6,344 nt of DNA from Propionibacteriaceae bacterium (GTDB lineage Bacteria > Actinomycetota > Actinomycetes > Propionibacteriales > Propionibacteriaceae): contig JAUNRO010000090.1 of the NCBI GenBank assembly GCA_030544185.1, positions 4,297-10,640 on the forward strand, written 5' to 3'. The number at the start of each line of letters is the position of its first letter. The stretch's first letter is position 1. The position numbers and the translations under genes were made by a program. Shown in pieces: positions 5,547 through 6,344 of this stretch. The notes beneath the pieces are model-generated. The model was not told the DNA's origin, did no database searches, and saw only the letters and a program-made list of their open reading frames with translations.

Positions 5547-6344
5547 TCAGTAGGCGCCCTCACGGTCGAGGAGGACCTTGACCGTCTTGCCGATGATGAC
5601 GACGTCCTCCGACACCGACCAGTTCTCCACATAGAAGATGTCCAGCAGCTTGCTCTGTGCGGGCGACAGGTCCGAGCGGCCATTGACCTGCCACAGCCCC
5701 GTGATGCCGGGCTTGACGAGGAGCCGGCGATGCATGACGTCGTCATATTCGGCGACCTCGCGGCTCACCTGCGGCCGCGGGCCGACCACGCTCATCGGGC
5801 CGCGGAGGACGTCCCAGAACTGCAGGAGCTCATCGAGGGAGGTCCGGCGCAGGAAGGCGCCGAGCCGGGTGACCCGCGGGTCCTCGCGGAGCTTGAAGCG
5901 CAGCGCGCTGCCGCCGTTGGCGGCGATCAAGGCGTCGATCTGGGCCTCGGCGTCCACCCGCATCGTGCGGAACTTGTGGATCGTGAAGGGCTCGCCGTTG
6001 AGGCCGATGCGCTGCTGGCGGAAGACCGCAGGCCCCTTGGAGTCGCACTTGATGGCGATGGCGATCGCCGCGAGCAGGGGGCTCAGCAGGATCAGCGCGA
6101 TCGAGGAGAAGACGACATCGAGCATGCGCTTGGCGAACTGCTGCACACCGGAGAAGCGCGGCAGGTCGACCTCCATCAGCGTGAGCCCGGGGAAGGGCCG
6201 CGGGTGGATGCGGGAGCCGGTGACGCCCATCAGCGACGCGGCGTATTTGTTGTTGGCCACCGCGCGCATGGCCTTGCCCATCTTGGTTCTGGCCAGAAAC
6301 AGCGTCAGCGCAATCGTAACGATGAAGCAAACCACGATGATCGC
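5547..6344 (-). CDS. Polyprenyl-phosphate sugar-1-phosphate transferase (WbaP/CpsE-like priming enzyme), partial, with an apparently foreign N-terminal end
   Basis: The frame runs off the right edge, leaving 265 visible residues. This enzyme type transfers a sugar-1-phosphate from a nucleotide sugar to undecaprenyl phosphate, the first step of repeat-unit synthesis, at the inner face of the membrane. From about residue 44 the sequence is typical: SRIHPRPFPGLTLMEVDLP (end of the CoA-binding-like domain), AKRMLD at 71-76, a re-entrant hydrophobic helix to about 98, then the bacterial sugar transferase domain (PF02397 type). That domain shows FRQQRIG, HKFRTM at 123-128, RRTSLDELLQFWDVLRG with the D171-E172 catalytic pair (by analogy with PglC), MSVVGPRPQ, KPGITGLWQVNGR at 211-223 and the C-terminal YVENWS. 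Full-length relatives carry four or five membrane helices and a CoA-binding-like domain before this. Here they are replaced by about 41 residues resembling an ABC permease (separate entry). The C-terminus is complete. It is the first visible gene of the minus-strand operon with the downstream glycosyltransferase. Confidence 0.9.
   Translation of the reverse strand, partial: AIIVVCFIVTIALTLFLARTKMGKAMRAVANNKYAASLMGVTGSRIHPRPFPGLTLMEVDLPRFSGVQQFAKRMLDVVFSSIALILLSPLLAAIAIAIKCDSKGPAVFRQQRIGLNGEPFTIHKFRTMRVDAEAQIDALIAANGGSALRFKLREDPRVTRLGAFLRRTSLDELLQFWDVLRGPMSVVGPRPQVSREVAEYDDVMHRRLLVKPGITGLWQVNGRSDLSPAQSKLLDIFYVENWSVSEDVVIIGKTVKVLLDREGAY
6222..6344 (-). other. LivH-like branched-chain amino-acid ABC permease fragment at the contig edge, probable chimera
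   Basis: The first 41 residues of the edge frame contain a hydrophobic helix (VVCFIVTIALTLFL) followed by ARTKMGKAMRAVANNKYAAS and LMGV. This matches, from memory, the conserved LivH pattern of a helix, R-(T/S)-(K/R)-(M/L)-G-(K/R)-A-x-RA-x-A-(D/E/N)-x4-A-x-L-(M/L)-G-(I/V). That permease has no known relation to sugar-phosphate transferases. The segment is AT-richer (66 of the last 114 bases are G or C) and uses codons such as AGA, AAA, ATT and TTT that are uncommon in the rest of the window. The join to phosphotransferase sequence falls between about 6204 and 6230. The segment is only about 120 bases long and ends at the edge, which suggests an assembly or library chimera rather than a natural gene fusion. 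A real recombination cannot be excluded from sequence alone. Confidence 0.7.

Noticed and set aside
5525..5746. A 74-codon N-terminal extension of the third glycosyltransferase.
   Set aside because: It is Ser/Arg low-complexity sequence read out of frame through the conserved KPGITGLWQVNGR region of the phosphotransferase, and a good ribosome binding site supports GTG 5524.

Overview
The window is a stretch of a cell-surface or exopolysaccharide biosynthesis locus from a high-GC bacterium. GC is roughly 70% by eye, with strong third-position GC bias, frequent GTG starts, tightly packed genes and one apparently leaderless gene. These features suggest an actinobacterium, but nothing in the window fixes the genus. 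There are no RNA genes, insertion sequences, CRISPR arrays or long non-coding stretches; almost every base is coding.

Layout, left to right. Bases 1-468 (+) hold the C-terminal part of an O-antigen ligase/polymerase (Wzy-like) membrane protein. It overlaps by four bases a complete Wzx/PST-type oligosaccharide flippase (465-1919, +). The flippase converges on, and overlaps by 61 bp, a glycosyltransferase on the minus strand (1859-3184). A 44-bp divergent region follows (3185-3228), with a leaderless-type promoter for the minus-strand gene and a strong ribosome binding site for the next gene. That gene is a family-4-like glycosyltransferase on the plus strand (3229-4371), which overlaps by 20 bp, again convergently, a third glycosyltransferase on the minus strand (4352-5524). 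Upstream of that one, and 22 bp away in the same operon, lies a polyprenyl-phosphate sugar-1-phosphate transferase (5547 to the right edge, minus strand).

Together these give most of a Wzx/Wzy-dependent pathway. The phosphotransferase primes undecaprenyl phosphate with a first sugar, the three glycosyltransferases extend the repeat unit on the cytoplasmic face, the flippase moves the lipid-linked unit outward, and the Wzy-like protein polymerises it or transfers it.

The most notable feature is the right edge. The last roughly 120 bases encode, in frame with the phosphotransferase, a piece resembling a LivH-type branched-chain amino-acid ABC transporter permease. Its GC is clearly lower (about 58% by hand count, against about 71% in the adjacent 100 bases). 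It replaces the membrane/CoA-binding-like N-terminal half expected of this phosphotransferase type, and it is best explained as a chimeric contig end. Apart from that, the locus looks like an ordinary polysaccharide cluster with an unusually strand-mosaic, overlapping arrangement. I found no evidence of a previously undescribed system.
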